Part shown: piece by piece, positions 41,116-50,383 of the stretch
Layout of the letters: each line of letters begins with the position of its first letter
Numbering within the stretch: the stretch's first letter is position 1
Program-made: the position numbers and the translations under genes
The notes under the pieces: model-generated
What the model was told of the DNA's origin: nothing
The model's database searches: none
What the model saw: only the letters and a program-made list of their open reading frames with translations
Assembly (NCBI GenBank): GCA_017854855.1
Contig: JAFMGZ010000022.1
Span: 1 to 53,930 of the forward strand
DNA from: Sulfitobacter sp.
GTDB lineage: Bacteria > Pseudomonadota > Alphaproteobacteria > Rhodobacterales > Rhodobacteraceae
DNA: 53,930 nucleotides
Reading direction: 5' to 3'

Positions 41116-42630
41116 ATGTCGAAGCGCGTAGCGCTAGCTGGATTTCTGCATGAAACAAACACATTTGCGCCTACAAAAGCGCTTATGGCTGACTTTGTGC
41201 AGGGTGGTGGTTACATGCCTCTGGCACGTGGCCAGGCGCTTGTTGATCAAAGCAAAGGCATCAATCTTGGCATCGGCGGTGCGGTCAACTTCGCAGAATC
41301 AGCAGGCTGGGACATCGTGCCGATCCTCTGGGCAGGGGCGATTCCCTCTGCGCATGTTTCCCGGGATGCCTACGAAAGCATCACAAGCGATATTATTTCG
41401 GGCATCGCCGCCGCCGGACCCCTGGATGGGATTTTCTTGGACCTGCACGGCGCGATGGTGGCAGAGCACGAAGACGACGGTGAGGGCCAATTGCTGATGC
41501 AGCTGCGCGCAGCCGTGGGACCAGATGTGCCGATTGCAGCAGCGCTGGATCTGCATGGCAACATCACGCAAAGCATGGTTGACGCCGCTGACGTTCTGGT
41601 TGGCTTTCGCACCTATCCACATGTGGACATGGCTGAGACAGGCAAGCGCGCAGCGCAGCAACTAGAGGTTTTGATGTCGCGCGGTGCGCCTTTTGCCAAA
41701 GCTTTCCGCCGCCTACCCTTTCTCGTGCCTATCGCGTGGCAAAGTACGCGCGCCGAACCGGGGCGCGCGATCTATGATCTGGTGGCTTCGCTTGAGAAAG
41801 ACACCGTGGCAAGCACCTCTTTCTTCTTTGGCTTTCCGGCCGCAGATTTCACAGGCTGCGGTCCGACGGTCATCTGTTACGGTGCCACACAGGCCGATGC
41901 GGATGGTGCTGCGAACATCATCGAAAGCGCGGTTCTGGCGGCTGAGCCGAATTTGAAGGGACAAACCTTTGACCCGGATGCAGGCGTGATTGAAGCCATG
42001 CGCATCGCGCAGACCGCAGCGCGGCCCGTGATCCTTGCAGATACTCAAGACAACCCCGGTGCGGGGGGCGATTCAAATACGACGGGTATGTTGCGCGCGT
42101 TGGTGCGACAGAATGCCATGCGTGCCGCACTGGGCAATATGGTGGATCCGCAGGCGGCCGCGGCGGCGCATAAGGCTGGCATCGGCGCAGAAATAGTCAT
42201 CGCTTTGGGCGGATTTTCCGGCGTCAAAGATGACGCGCCATTTGAGGGCTGCTTTACAGTCGAAGCCCTTTCTGACGGCAAGCTGATCGCGGGCGGTCCG
42301 TTTTACGGCGGTGCAGCGCTTGATATGGGTCCCTCCGCCTGTTTGCGTATTGGTGATGTGCGGGTCGTCGTGACAACCAACAAGGCGCAGATGGCCGACC
42401 AAGAGATGTATCGGTTCGTTGGCATTGAACCGACCGAACAGGCCATCCTTGTGAACAAGAGCTCAGTCCATTTTCGCGCTGATTTCGACCCGATCGCCGA
42501 GACGATCCTGACCTGTATCGCACCTGGCCCGATGCCGGTCAGCCCAGCCAGTCTGCCCTTTACCAATCTTGCGCATGGCATGCGGCTGGAACCGCTGGGC
42601 CGCGCCTTTGAGCCGGGAGGCGTCGCATGA
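41116..42630 (+). CDS. MlrC-like M81 metallopeptidase
   Basis: A 504-residue member of the M81/MlrC family, known for degrading linearised microcystin and for small-peptide hydrolysis. The N-terminal GFLHETNTFAPT is diagnostic. Zinc ligands are predicted at Asp145 and His147 (LDLHGN) and His169 (TYPHVD), as in MlrC. The domain ends with the C-terminal MlrC region (VSPASLPF). The start at 41116 follows AGGGGTAAGA. It leads the oligopeptide transporter operon, divergent from iclR and the acylase. The natural substrate here is unlikely to be microcystin; more probably a modified peptide. Confidence 0.88.
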   Translation: MSKRVALAGFLHETNTFAPTKALMADFVQGGGYMPLARGQALVDQSKGINLGIGGAVNFAESAGWDIVPILWAGAIPSAHVSRDAYESITSDIISGIAAAGPLDGIFLDLHGAMVAEHEDDGEGQLLMQLRAAVGPDVPIAAALDLHGNITQSMVDAADVLVGFRTYPHVDMAETGKRAAQQLEVLMSRGAPFAKAFRRLPFLVPIAWQSTRAEPGRAIYDLVASLEKDTVASTSFFFGFPAADFTGCGPTVICYGATQADADGAANIIESAVLAAEPNLKGQTFDPDAGVIEAMRIAQTAARPVILADTQDNPGAGGDSNTTGMLRALVRQNAMRAALGNMVDPQAAAAAHKAGIGAEIVIALGGFSGVKDDAPFEGCFTVEALSDGKLIAGGPFYGGAALDMGPSACLRIGDVRVVVTTNKAQMADQEMYRFVGIEPTEQAILVNKSSVHFRADFDPIAETILTCIAPGPMPVSPASLPFTNLAHGMRLEPLGRAFEPGGVA

Positions 42631-42668
42631 CATTCCAAGAAACACTTGACCAGATCAAAGAGCAGTAA
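42627..42668 (+). other. 13-codon ORF overlapping the mlrC stop
   Basis: ATG at 42627 overlaps the mlrC TGA (ATGA) and reads MTFQETLDQIKEQ before TAA. It may be a coupling or leader ORF or the stump of a lost gene in the gap to the binding-protein gene. Confidence 0.25.
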
Positions 42669-42741
42669 CCAACATACCAAGACGACAAGCCGCAAAAGGG
42701 TGATCCAGCCCGGCAAATTTTTCAACCAACGGGAGCCACAA

Positions 42742-44361
42742 ATGAATCTCTTTACCAACCGTCAATCCAAACAGACAAGGCCGCGTGCCTTGCTGCGCAA
42801 TACGCTATTCAGCGCGACACTTGCCAGTATCGCCCTGATGTCTGCACCTGTCAGCGCCGAAACGCTGCGTGCGGTAAAACACTCGGCGCTGCGGGTGTTG
42901 GACCCGATCATGACCACCGCCTACATGAGCCGGAACCACGGCTACATGATCTTTGACACTCTGTACGCCTTGGACAGTGATCTGGTGCCGCAGCCACAGA
43001 TGGTTGCCAGCCATACCGTATCTGACGACGGGCTGGTTTATACTTTCACATTGCGTGACGGATTGGCCTTTCACGACGGCGCACCTGTGACCGGTGAAGA
43101 TGTCGCCGCCTCTATCGCACGGTGGGGCGAGCGTGATGGCATGGGACAGGTCCTGATGTCTTTCGTGGACAGCATGAGCCAGGGTGCCACGGCCAATGAG
43201 TTCGTGATCAACCTCAAGGAACCCTACGGCCTGGTGATCGACAGCCTTGCCAAGCCGTCGTCCAACGTACCGTTCATCATGCCCAAGCGGCTGGCTGAGA
43301 CACCGTCGACAGAGCCAATTCCCGAACAGATCGGGTCCGGCCCATTTGTCTGGGTCGAGGATGAGTTCCAGCCCGGTGTTCTGGCCGTCTATGCCAAGAA
43401 CGAAAACTATGTCCCGCGCAGCGAACCAGCCAGCTGGGCTTCTGGCGGCAAGGTCGTGAATGTAGATCGCGTCGAATGGGTTGTGATGCCCGATGACCAG
43501 ACCGCGCTGAACGCATTGCAAGCCGGTGAGATCGACTATTGGGAAAGCCCCCCATCCGATCTGCTGCCGATCCTTGACGCCAACCCCGATGTCACAGTCA
43601 AGAACCTGAACGCGCTTGGCATGCAGACCATTATGCGCCCCAACACCCTGAACGCGCCAATGGACAACGTCATGGTGCGCCGGGCCGCAATCGCCGCGGT
43701 GAAGCAGAAGGACGTACTGGACGCGCTGGTAGGCAACCCAGAACTCTACAATCTCTGTGGTGCCATGTTTGTCTGCGGCACGCCGCTGGCAAGTGACGTG
43801 GGTTCCGAAACGCTGGTGCAGGGCAATGGCATGGATGCTGCCAAGCAGATGCTGGCCGACGCGGGCTATGATGGCACGCCTATCGTCATCATGCACCCGA
43901 CTGACGTGGGCACCCTGCGCACGCAGCCGGTCGTTGTCGCGCAAGCCATGCGGGATGCGGGCTTTGTCGTCGATCTGCAAGCGATGGATTGGCAGACACT
44001 TGTGGGCAAACGCGCGAGCCAAGCGTCCATCGCGGACGGCGGCTGGCACATGTTCATGACCAACTGGGTGGGTGCTGACGTGTTCAACCCGCTGGTCAAC
44101 AACATGGTGAACGGCAAAGGCCCCAATGGCGGCTGGTTTGGCTGGCCTGATGTTCCCAAGCTGGAAGAGCTTCGTATCTCATATGCGACAGCGCCAACCT
44201 TGGACGAACAGAAAAGCCTGGCTGCGGAAATCCAGAAGATCGCCTATGAGGAAGGCGTCTATGCACCAATCGGCCAGTACTTTGTGCCGACCGCATGGTC
44301 CAACAGCATCGAAGGTGTGTTGGACGGACCTGTGCCGTTCTTCTGGAACATCACCAAGTAA
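42742..44361 (+). CDS. oligopeptide ABC transporter substrate-binding protein
   Basis: A 539-residue family 5 periplasmic binding protein. The signal peptide ends VSA before ETL. Landmarks are the DGLVYTFTLRDGLAFHDGAPVTGEDV segment split over several strands, the GSGPFVW site and the VRRAAIAAV helix. It binds peptides or other nitrogen compounds for the two permeases downstream. The start at 42742 follows GGGAG. Confidence 0.9.
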   Translation: MNLFTNRQSKQTRPRALLRNTLFSATLASIALMSAPVSAETLRAVKHSALRVLDPIMTTAYMSRNHGYMIFDTLYALDSDLVPQPQMVASHTVSDDGLVYTFTLRDGLAFHDGAPVTGEDVAASIARWGERDGMGQVLMSFVDSMSQGATANEFVINLKEPYGLVIDSLAKPSSNVPFIMPKRLAETPSTEPIPEQIGSGPFVWVEDEFQPGVLAVYAKNENYVPRSEPASWASGGKVVNVDRVEWVVMPDDQTALNALQAGEIDYWESPPSDLLPILDANPDVTVKNLNALGMQTIMRPNTLNAPMDNVMVRRAAIAAVKQKDVLDALVGNPELYNLCGAMFVCGTPLASDVGSETLVQGNGMDAAKQMLADAGYDGTPIVIMHPTDVGTLRTQPVVVAQAMRDAGFVVDLQAMDWQTLVGKRASQASIADGGWHMFMTNWVGADVFNPLVNNMVNGKGPNGGWFGWPDVPKLEELRISYATAPTLDEQKSLAAEIQKIAYEEGVYAPIGQYFVPTAWSNSIEGVLDGPVPFFWNITK

Positions 44362-44371
44362 GATCTGACGT

Positions 44372-44403
44372 TGTGGTCCCGCGCTTTACCGCGCGGGGCC
44401 ACA
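44372..44403 (+). terminator. stem-loop after the binding-protein gene
   Basis: A 12-13 base-pair stem (TGTGGTCCCGCG with CGCGGGGCCACA, one G-U pair) closes a short loop just after the stop. There is no strong T-run; it likely attenuates or protects mRNA so that binding protein exceeds permeases. Confidence 0.6.
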
Positions 44404-44464
44404 GTCCTTAACCGTCCCATTTTTGCAGCCTCAGCGCTGCCTGAATTTCTGAGAGGTCCGACCG

Positions 44465-45409
44465 ATGGTTGGCTATATCGTGCAGCGTATTCTTGCCGCG
44501 ATCCCAGTGATGGGATTTGTCGCCCTGTTTGTTTTTCTTTTGCTGCGGCTGACGCCTGGTGACCCTGCCGCGATCCTTGCAGGCGATACCGCGACACCCG
44601 AACAGCTTGAGCGTATCCGCGAGTCGCTTGGCCTGAATGAGCCACTGTTCACGCAGTTCTTCAGTTGGATTGGTCAATTGCTGCAAGGCGACTTTGGCAC
44701 CTCCATCCTGTCAGGAAAGCCCGTGATCGAACTGATCGCGGATCGGATGGAGCCCACGATCAGCCTGGCCTTGTCCACCATTATTCTGTCGGTGATCATT
44801 GCCGTTCCCCTCGGTGTCATCGCTGCCTGGAAGCAAGGTACGCTGATCGACCGCTTTGTCATGCTGATCTCTGTACTTGGCTTTTCGGTGCCAGTGTTTG
44901 TGATCGGCTATCTGATGATCTCGCTGTTTTCGATGGAACTGAAATGGTTCCCCGTGCAAGGCTTCAAACCCATAGGCGACGGTGTGGGAGCTTTCTTCCA
45001 TCGCATCGCCCTGCCGACCTTCACGCTTACCCTTTTGTACATCGCGCTGATTGCCCGGATCACCCGAACGTCGATGCTGGAAATTCTGGGCGACGATTAT
45101 ATCAGAACCGCGCGCGCCAAAGGCCTTCCTGAAAGCCGCGTTCTGATGCGCCACGCGCTGCGCAATTGTTCCGTGCCGATCATCACCGTAATCGGGATCG
45201 GCTTTGCCCTGATCATCTCTGGCGTCGTCGTGACTGAGAGTGTGTTCAATCTTCCCGGTCTCGGGCGGCTGACAGTCGATGCTGTCTTGTCGCGCGACTA
45301 TCCCGTTATTCAGGCCGTGATCCTGCTCGCCTCTTTGATCTACGTGGTGATCAATCTGCTGATCGACATCGCCTATGTTCTACTTGACCCAAGGATTCGT
45401 TACGCATGA
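44465..45409 (+). CDS. dppB: peptide ABC transporter permease (DppB type)
   Basis: A 314-residue permease with six membrane helices. It opens with the DppB-type segment MVGYIVQRILAAIPV and has LRLTPGDPA plus the EAA-loop DDYIRTARAKGLPESRVLMRHALRN that touches the ATPase. The stop overlaps the next start (ATGA). Confidence 0.93.
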   Translation: MVGYIVQRILAAIPVMGFVALFVFLLLRLTPGDPAAILAGDTATPEQLERIRESLGLNEPLFTQFFSWIGQLLQGDFGTSILSGKPVIELIADRMEPTISLALSTIILSVIIAVPLGVIAAWKQGTLIDRFVMLISVLGFSVPVFVIGYLMISLFSMELKWFPVQGFKPIGDGVGAFFHRIALPTFTLTLLYIALIARITRTSMLEILGDDYIRTARAKGLPESRVLMRHALRNCSVPIITVIGIGFALIISGVVVTESVFNLPGLGRLTVDAVLSRDYPVIQAVILLASLIYVVINLLIDIAYVLLDPRIRYA

Positions 45410-46296
45410 CCGACCAAATGGCCTCCGTCGCCCCTCCTGATCGGATCTCGCCCCTCACGCGCGCACAGCAAATCATTTTCTCCAGTCCGCTGGTGATGAT
45501 TGCCTCGGTTATTCTGGCAATTATCGTGCTGTCCGCCATCTTTGCCCCCTGGGTTGTGCCCCATGACCCCGTGCGCCTGACCCCTTCGGTGCGTCTCAAG
45601 CCGCCCAGCGATACCTACTGGCTTGGCACTGATGCCTTTGGTCGTGATCTGTTTTCGCGCATTATCACGGGGGGCCGCATTTCGTTGGTTGTGGGTGTTG
45701 CGGCGGCTGTCTTCGCCGTAGCATTCGGGCTGCTTTTTGGTCTGCTGGCAGGCTATATCCGCTGGATCGACGCTGTGCTGATGCGCATGGTGGACGGCCT
45801 GATGGCAATTCCCAGCATTTTGCTGGCCATCGCGATCGTCTCGCTTTGGGGGGCAAGCCTTTGGACGGTGTTGGTCGCAATCACCATTCCCGAAGTCCCG
45901 CGTGTTGTCCGGCTTGTGCGCTCAATCGTGTTGTCCGCCCGCGAGGAACCCTATGTTGAGGCGGCGATTGCTGCGGGGTCGTCCACGGCGCTGATCATGC
46001 GCCGACATCTGGTGCCCAACACCATCGCGCCGCTGATCATCCAAGGTACCTATATTTGTGCCAGCGCCATCCTGACCGAAGCGATCCTTTCGTTTCTGGG
46101 CGCGGGCATCAACCCAGAGACGCCCAGCTGGGGCAACATCATGGCCGAGGGGCGTATCTATTTCCAGATCAACCCCGGCATCGTCCTGTGGCCGGGCCTC
46201 GTGGTGTCGGTTGCCATCCTGTCTATCAATTTGCTCGGGGATGCGGTGCGTGACGCCCTTGACCCCCGTATGGCCAAGCGGGGGATCGAAAGATGA
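45406..46296 (+). CDS. dppC: peptide ABC transporter permease (DppC type)
   Basis: A 296-residue permease. The N-terminal DPVRLTPSVRLKPPSDTYWLGTDAFGRD stretch (seen in pieces) is the DppC hallmark; the EAA loop is EEPYVEAAIAAGSSTALIMRRHLVPN. It overlaps dppB and the ATPase gene by four bases at each end. Confidence 0.93.
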   Translation: MTDQMASVAPPDRISPLTRAQQIIFSSPLVMIASVILAIIVLSAIFAPWVVPHDPVRLTPSVRLKPPSDTYWLGTDAFGRDLFSRIITGGRISLVVGVAAAVFAVAFGLLFGLLAGYIRWIDAVLMRMVDGLMAIPSILLAIAIVSLWGASLWTVLVAITIPEVPRVVRLVRSIVLSAREEPYVEAAIAAGSSTALIMRRHLVPNTIAPLIIQGTYICASAILTEAILSFLGAGINPETPSWGNIMAEGRIYFQINPGIVLWPGLVVSVAILSINLLGDAVRDALDPRMAKRGIER

Positions 46297-47921
46297 GCCT
46301 TCTGGAAATTTCGAACCTGCGCATCGCGCTGAACGGTGAAGACGACAAACAGGTGGTCAAGGGTCTGAACCTGAGCATTGAACCAGGTCAGACCATGTGT
46401 CTGGTGGGTGAATCCGGATCTGGAAAATCGCTTAGCGCATTGGCGACAATGGGGCTGCTGCCCAGCGTGCTGTCCCCGATTGCGGGATCGATCACGCTGA
46501 AAGGCGAAAGCCTGCTGGACGCCACTCCTGCACGGATGCGCGAACTGCGCGCGACCTCCCTTTCGATGATCTTTCAGGAGCCGATGACGGCGCTGAACCC
46601 GGTGGCCCGTGTCGGTCAGCAAATCGAAGAGGTGCTGGAATTTCACTCCGACCTTGGGCAATCCGCCCGGCGCAAGCGCGTGATGGAGATGATGGAGGCC
46701 GTACATCTGCCCGATGTCAACAAGATGTACGCCAGCTTTCCGCACCAGCTTTCGGGGGGTCAGCGTCAGCGTATCATGATCGCGATGGCGCTGGTGATGC
46801 GGCCACAACTGCTGATCGCGGATGAGCCGACAACCGCTCTTGATGTTACGACGCAGGCACAAATCCTCAGCTTGATCCGCGAGCTGCGCGAAGAACAGGG
46901 TGCAGCGGTGCTGTTCATCACCCATGACATGGGCGTGGTGTCAGAGATTGCCGATGACGTCACGGTGTTGAAACTGGGCGAAGTGATGGAGACGCAGAAA
47001 GTAGACAATTTGCTGCGCCATCCGCAGACCGATTATACTCGCGATCTGCTTCGGTCTGTTCCCAGCCAGGTGCCACGCGCCGCCCGCGAAGAGCAGTCTG
47101 ACAAACTGGTGCTGGAAACCACTGATCTGTGCAAGACCTACGGCGGCGGCGGCTTTTTCAGCAAGACCCGAGAAGTTAAGGCCGTGCAAAACGTCAGCTT
47201 CAGTCTGACCAAAGGCCGCACCTTGGGGATTGTCGGTGAGAGCGGTTCAGGTAAATCAACTGTCGCGCGCTGTATCATGCGTTTGATCGACCCGACGTCG
47301 GGCAGCATTATGGTCGCCGGCAAGGACATCGCGACGATGTCCCAAAAAGAGCTAAAGCCAGAGCGCAAGAATTTCCAGATTATATTTCAGGATCCCATGC
47401 GCTCGCTGAACCCTCGTATCGAAGTGGGGCAATCCATCATTGAGGGGCCGCTTAACTTTGGCGTCCCGCGAAACGAAGCGATGGAGCGTGCGCGGGAACT
47501 GCTGGAACTGGTTGGCCTGCCCGCCAGTGCCGTGGACAGGTTTCCGCATCAATTCTCAGGCGGGCAACGCCAGCGGATTGCCATCGCGCGCGCGCTTGCG
47601 ATGGACCCCGATGTGCTGGTCGCGGACGAAGCTGTGTCGGCGCTGGATGTTTCTGTGCAGGCCCAGGTGCTGGACCTGCTGGCCGAATTGCAGGAACGAC
47701 TGGGCCTTGGCATCTTGTTTATCACCCATGATCTTGGCGTGGCTGCACAGATTTGTGACGATGTGATCGTCATGCAGCACGGCAGGATCGTTGAATACGG
47801 ACCGGCCGCTCAGGTCTTGGGCGCGCCCAAGCAAGACTACACCAAAGCGCTGATTTCCGCTGCCCCAGGTCGCCATTGGGATTTCGCCAATTTTCGCCCC
47901 TTTGCCGAGGGCGCTGCCTAA
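46293..47921 (+). CDS. dppDF: fused double ATPase of the peptide transporter (DppD-DppF)
   Basis: A 542-residue protein with two ABC ATPase domains. The first has Walker A GESGSGKS, signature LSGGQRQR and Walker B LLIADEPTT. The second has GESGSGKST, FSGGQRQR and VLVADEAVS, where Ala replaces the usual Pro. A DppD/OppD-type C-terminal region follows the first domain. It powers uptake through the DppBC pore. Fused DppDF genes are common in this family. Confidence 0.93.
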   Translation: MSLLEISNLRIALNGEDDKQVVKGLNLSIEPGQTMCLVGESGSGKSLSALATMGLLPSVLSPIAGSITLKGESLLDATPARMRELRATSLSMIFQEPMTALNPVARVGQQIEEVLEFHSDLGQSARRKRVMEMMEAVHLPDVNKMYASFPHQLSGGQRQRIMIAMALVMRPQLLIADEPTTALDVTTQAQILSLIRELREEQGAAVLFITHDMGVVSEIADDVTVLKLGEVMETQKVDNLLRHPQTDYTRDLLRSVPSQVPRAAREEQSDKLVLETTDLCKTYGGGGFFSKTREVKAVQNVSFSLTKGRTLGIVGESGSGKSTVARCIMRLIDPTSGSIMVAGKDIATMSQKELKPERKNFQIIFQDPMRSLNPRIEVGQSIIEGPLNFGVPRNEAMERARELLELVGLPASAVDRFPHQFSGGQRQRIAIARALAMDPDVLVADEAVSALDVSVQAQVLDLLAELQERLGLGILFITHDLGVAAQICDDVIVMQHGRIVEYGPAAQVLGAPKQDYTKALISAAPGRHWDFANFRPFAEGAA

Positions 47922-47939
47922 CAAACGAAAGAAAATATC

Positions 47940-49103
47940 ATGCCATCATTGCCCATCATCACCAACAGTGCGGATGAACTGACCGCTATCTTCAAAGATC
48001 TGCACGCCCATCCCGAAATTGGGTTTCAGGAAACCCGGACCGCTGGGATAGTCGCGCAAAAACTCAAGGATTATGGTGTGGACGAGGTCCATACCGGTAT
48101 TGCAGGCACAGGCGTCGTGGGTCTGATCAAGGGCAACCGTGAGGGGCCGCGCCGGATCGGGCTGCGCGCCGACATGGATGCGCTTCCGATCACCGAGGAA
48201 ACCAACCTTGCCTATGCGTCGACCAATCCTGGCGTGATGCACGCCTGTGGTCACGACGGCCACACCACGATGCTATTGGGTGCCGCCAAACATCTGGCCC
48301 AGACCCGTGATTTTGCAGGCACCGTCGTGCTGATCTTTCAACCTGCCGAAGAAGGTCTGGGGGGCGCGCGCGGTATGCTAAAGGACGGTCTGTTTGACCG
48401 CTTTCCCTGTGATGAGATCTACGGCATGCACAATGCGCCAAACGGACAGCAGGGCAGTGTCGGCATTTGCAAAGGGAATGCGATGGCCGGCGCGTCGTTC
48501 TTTGACATCACCGTGCAGGGCAAAGGCAGCCATGCCGCCATGCCGCAACAATCGCGTGACCCGCTGGTCATCGCCTCTGCGCTTGTGGGCAGCCTGCAAA
48601 CCATTCTGTCGCGCAATGTTGCCCCCCTCGACACTTGTGTGTTGTCCGTGACGCAATTGCACTCTGGCTCGGCTTATAACATCGTGCCGGACACTGCGAC
48701 GCTTGCGGGCACAATCCGCTACTTCAAGGATGAGGTGTGCGAGTTGGCCGAGAGCCGTATGCGCGAGCTGTGTGCGGGGTTTGCCACCGCTTACGGCGTG
48801 GATATCCACATCGACCTGCGCAACATCTTTGATGTCTTGATAAACGATGCCGACCTCTCGGATGCATATATGGAAGCCGCAGCAGATATTGTGGGCAAAG
48901 AAAACATATCAAGCATGGACGAACCTGCGACAGGTTCCGAAGATTTCGCCGACATGCTCAAGGTTATCCCTGGTGCCTATTGTCGCGTTGGTCACTCGGG
49001 CACGACGGGCTTGCACAATCCCAGCTTTTTCCTTGATCCCGATATCCTGCCTGTTGGGGCGTCAATCATGGCACGCGTGGCTGAACGCCGCCTGAACACC
49101 TGA
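47940..49103 (+). CDS. M20 amidohydrolase (hippurate hydrolase / aminoacylase type)
   Basis: A 387-residue zinc amidohydrolase. The metal-binding ADMDALPI, MHACGHDGHTTMLLG and QPAEEGLGGA motifs match HipO/AmaA-type enzymes, and the dimerisation domain has GSHAAMPQQSRDP. It removes an acyl or aryl group from N-acyl amino acids. It sits 18 bases after the transporter ATPase gene. Confidence 0.9.
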   Translation: MPSLPIITNSADELTAIFKDLHAHPEIGFQETRTAGIVAQKLKDYGVDEVHTGIAGTGVVGLIKGNREGPRRIGLRADMDALPITEETNLAYASTNPGVMHACGHDGHTTMLLGAAKHLAQTRDFAGTVVLIFQPAEEGLGGARGMLKDGLFDRFPCDEIYGMHNAPNGQQGSVGICKGNAMAGASFFDITVQGKGSHAAMPQQSRDPLVIASALVGSLQTILSRNVAPLDTCVLSVTQLHSGSAYNIVPDTATLAGTIRYFKDEVCELAESRMRELCAGFATAYGVDIHIDLRNIFDVLINDADLSDAYMEAAADIVGKENISSMDEPATGSEDFADMLKVIPGAYCRVGHSGTTGLHNPSFFLDPDILPVGASIMARVAERRLNT

Positions 49104-49114
49104 GGAGAGCCGTC

Positions 49115-50251
49115 ATGAACCCGCTTGAACTGCCCTTTGATACCGATGAAATGATTGCCGGGCTGCGGCCATGGATCGAATGCGAAAGTCCAACCTATGA
49201 CGCCGCTGCCGTCAACCGGATGATGGATATTGCGGCCTACGACATGGCCACCCTTGGCGCGCAGATTGATCGGATACCGGGCCGCATGGGTTTTGGCGGA
49301 TCGGTGCGCGCGCGCTTTCCACATCCTGATATGGGGCGCGTGCCGGGTATTTTGATTGCGGGGCACATGGACACGGTACATCCGGTCGGAACGCTAGAGG
49401 TGCTGCCATTCAGACGCGAGGGCAATATCTGCTATGGCCCAGGTCTGATGGACATGAAGGGCGGCAATTACATCTCGCTGGATGCCATCCGACAAATGAT
49501 CCGCGCGGGGCTGCAAACGCCCCTGCCTGTCACCGTTCTGTTTACGCCGGATGAAGAGGTGGGCACCCCCTCAACCAGGGATCTGATTGAACAGGAGGCT
49601 GCGCGCAACAAATACGTTTTGGTGCCAGAACCGGGTCATGAGGATGGTGGCGTTACCATCGGGCGCTATGCGATTGCACGGTTTAATCTGCGCACCATTG
49701 GCCAGCCCAGCCATGCGGGGGCACGGCTGGGTGATGGTAAATCCGCAATTGCCGCCATGGCCCGCAAGATCGTTGAGATCGAAGATATGACTGGCCCCGA
49801 TTGCACGTTCAGCGTGGGTGTCATTCACGCAGGGCAATGGGTGAACTGCGTTTCCTCGTTTTGTGATGCGCAGGCGCTGACCATGGCCAAGAAACAAGAA
49901 GACCTTGATGATGGTGTTGCGCGCATGATGGCGCTTCAGGGTGAAGTCAACGGTGTGAAATTCGAGGTGGAGCGCGGCGTGACGCGGCCTGTGTGGCACC
50001 CCGACCAACCGGGCACGCAGGCGATTTTCAACATCGCCAAAGACATCGCTCAGGAATTGGGTTTCGACATGAAAGGCCGCAGTCAGGGGGGCGGCTCGGA
50101 TGCCAACTTTACCGGGGCAATGGGCATCGCGTCGTTGGATTCACTTGGCGTATTGGGCAATGGGCTTCATACGCTGAATGAGCATATTTTCGTCGATAGC
50201 CTTGCTCAACGGGCGAAGTTGATGGCTGGCTTGCTGATGCGGCTGACCTGA
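49115..50251 (+). CDS. M20 peptidase (ArgE/DapE/carboxypeptidase G2 type)
   Basis: A 378-residue metallohydrolase. Metal ligands are in AGHMDTVHPVG, GPGLMDMKGGN, TPDEEVGTPSTR and LVPEPGHEDG; the GGGSDANFTGAMG motif near the end is typical. It resembles carboxypeptidase G2, which removes a C-terminal Glu from N-acyl glutamates. Only 11 bases separate it from the preceding M20 gene. Confidence 0.9.
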   Translation: MNPLELPFDTDEMIAGLRPWIECESPTYDAAAVNRMMDIAAYDMATLGAQIDRIPGRMGFGGSVRARFPHPDMGRVPGILIAGHMDTVHPVGTLEVLPFRREGNICYGPGLMDMKGGNYISLDAIRQMIRAGLQTPLPVTVLFTPDEEVGTPSTRDLIEQEAARNKYVLVPEPGHEDGGVTIGRYAIARFNLRTIGQPSHAGARLGDGKSAIAAMARKIVEIEDMTGPDCTFSVGVIHAGQWVNCVSSFCDAQALTMAKKQEDLDDGVARMMALQGEVNGVKFEVERGVTRPVWHPDQPGTQAIFNIAKDIAQELGFDMKGRSQGGGSDANFTGAMGIASLDSLGVLGNGLHTLNEHIFVDSLAQRAKLMAGLLMRLT

Positions 50252-50346
50252 TCCATTTCGCCGCTTCGAAACGATGCTTGGCAGGTGCAAGGCAATGAAC
50301 TTTGTTAGACGTTGATCTTGCGATGGTATTTTGCTTGGCTGGAACA

Positions 50347-50363
50347 CGCGTGAACATCACGCG
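50347..50363. promoter_or_regulatory. palindrome upstream of the C69-like gene
   Basis: CGCGTGA-ACA-TCACGCG is a perfect 17-base inverted repeat 21 bases before the start codon. It could be an operator or an mRNA hairpin. Confidence 0.4.
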
Positions 50364-50383
50364 CAGCGAAGGGCCGCAGATCA

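Noticed and set aside
42648..42661. TTGACCAGATCAA as a further Fnr-type box
   Set aside because: The spacer is one base too short and the sequence lies inside the mini-ORF after mlrC rather than at a promoter.
42805..44049. 414-codon antisense frame over the peptide-binding protein gene
   Set aside because: No domain; the sense protein has a signal peptide and family 5 motifs.
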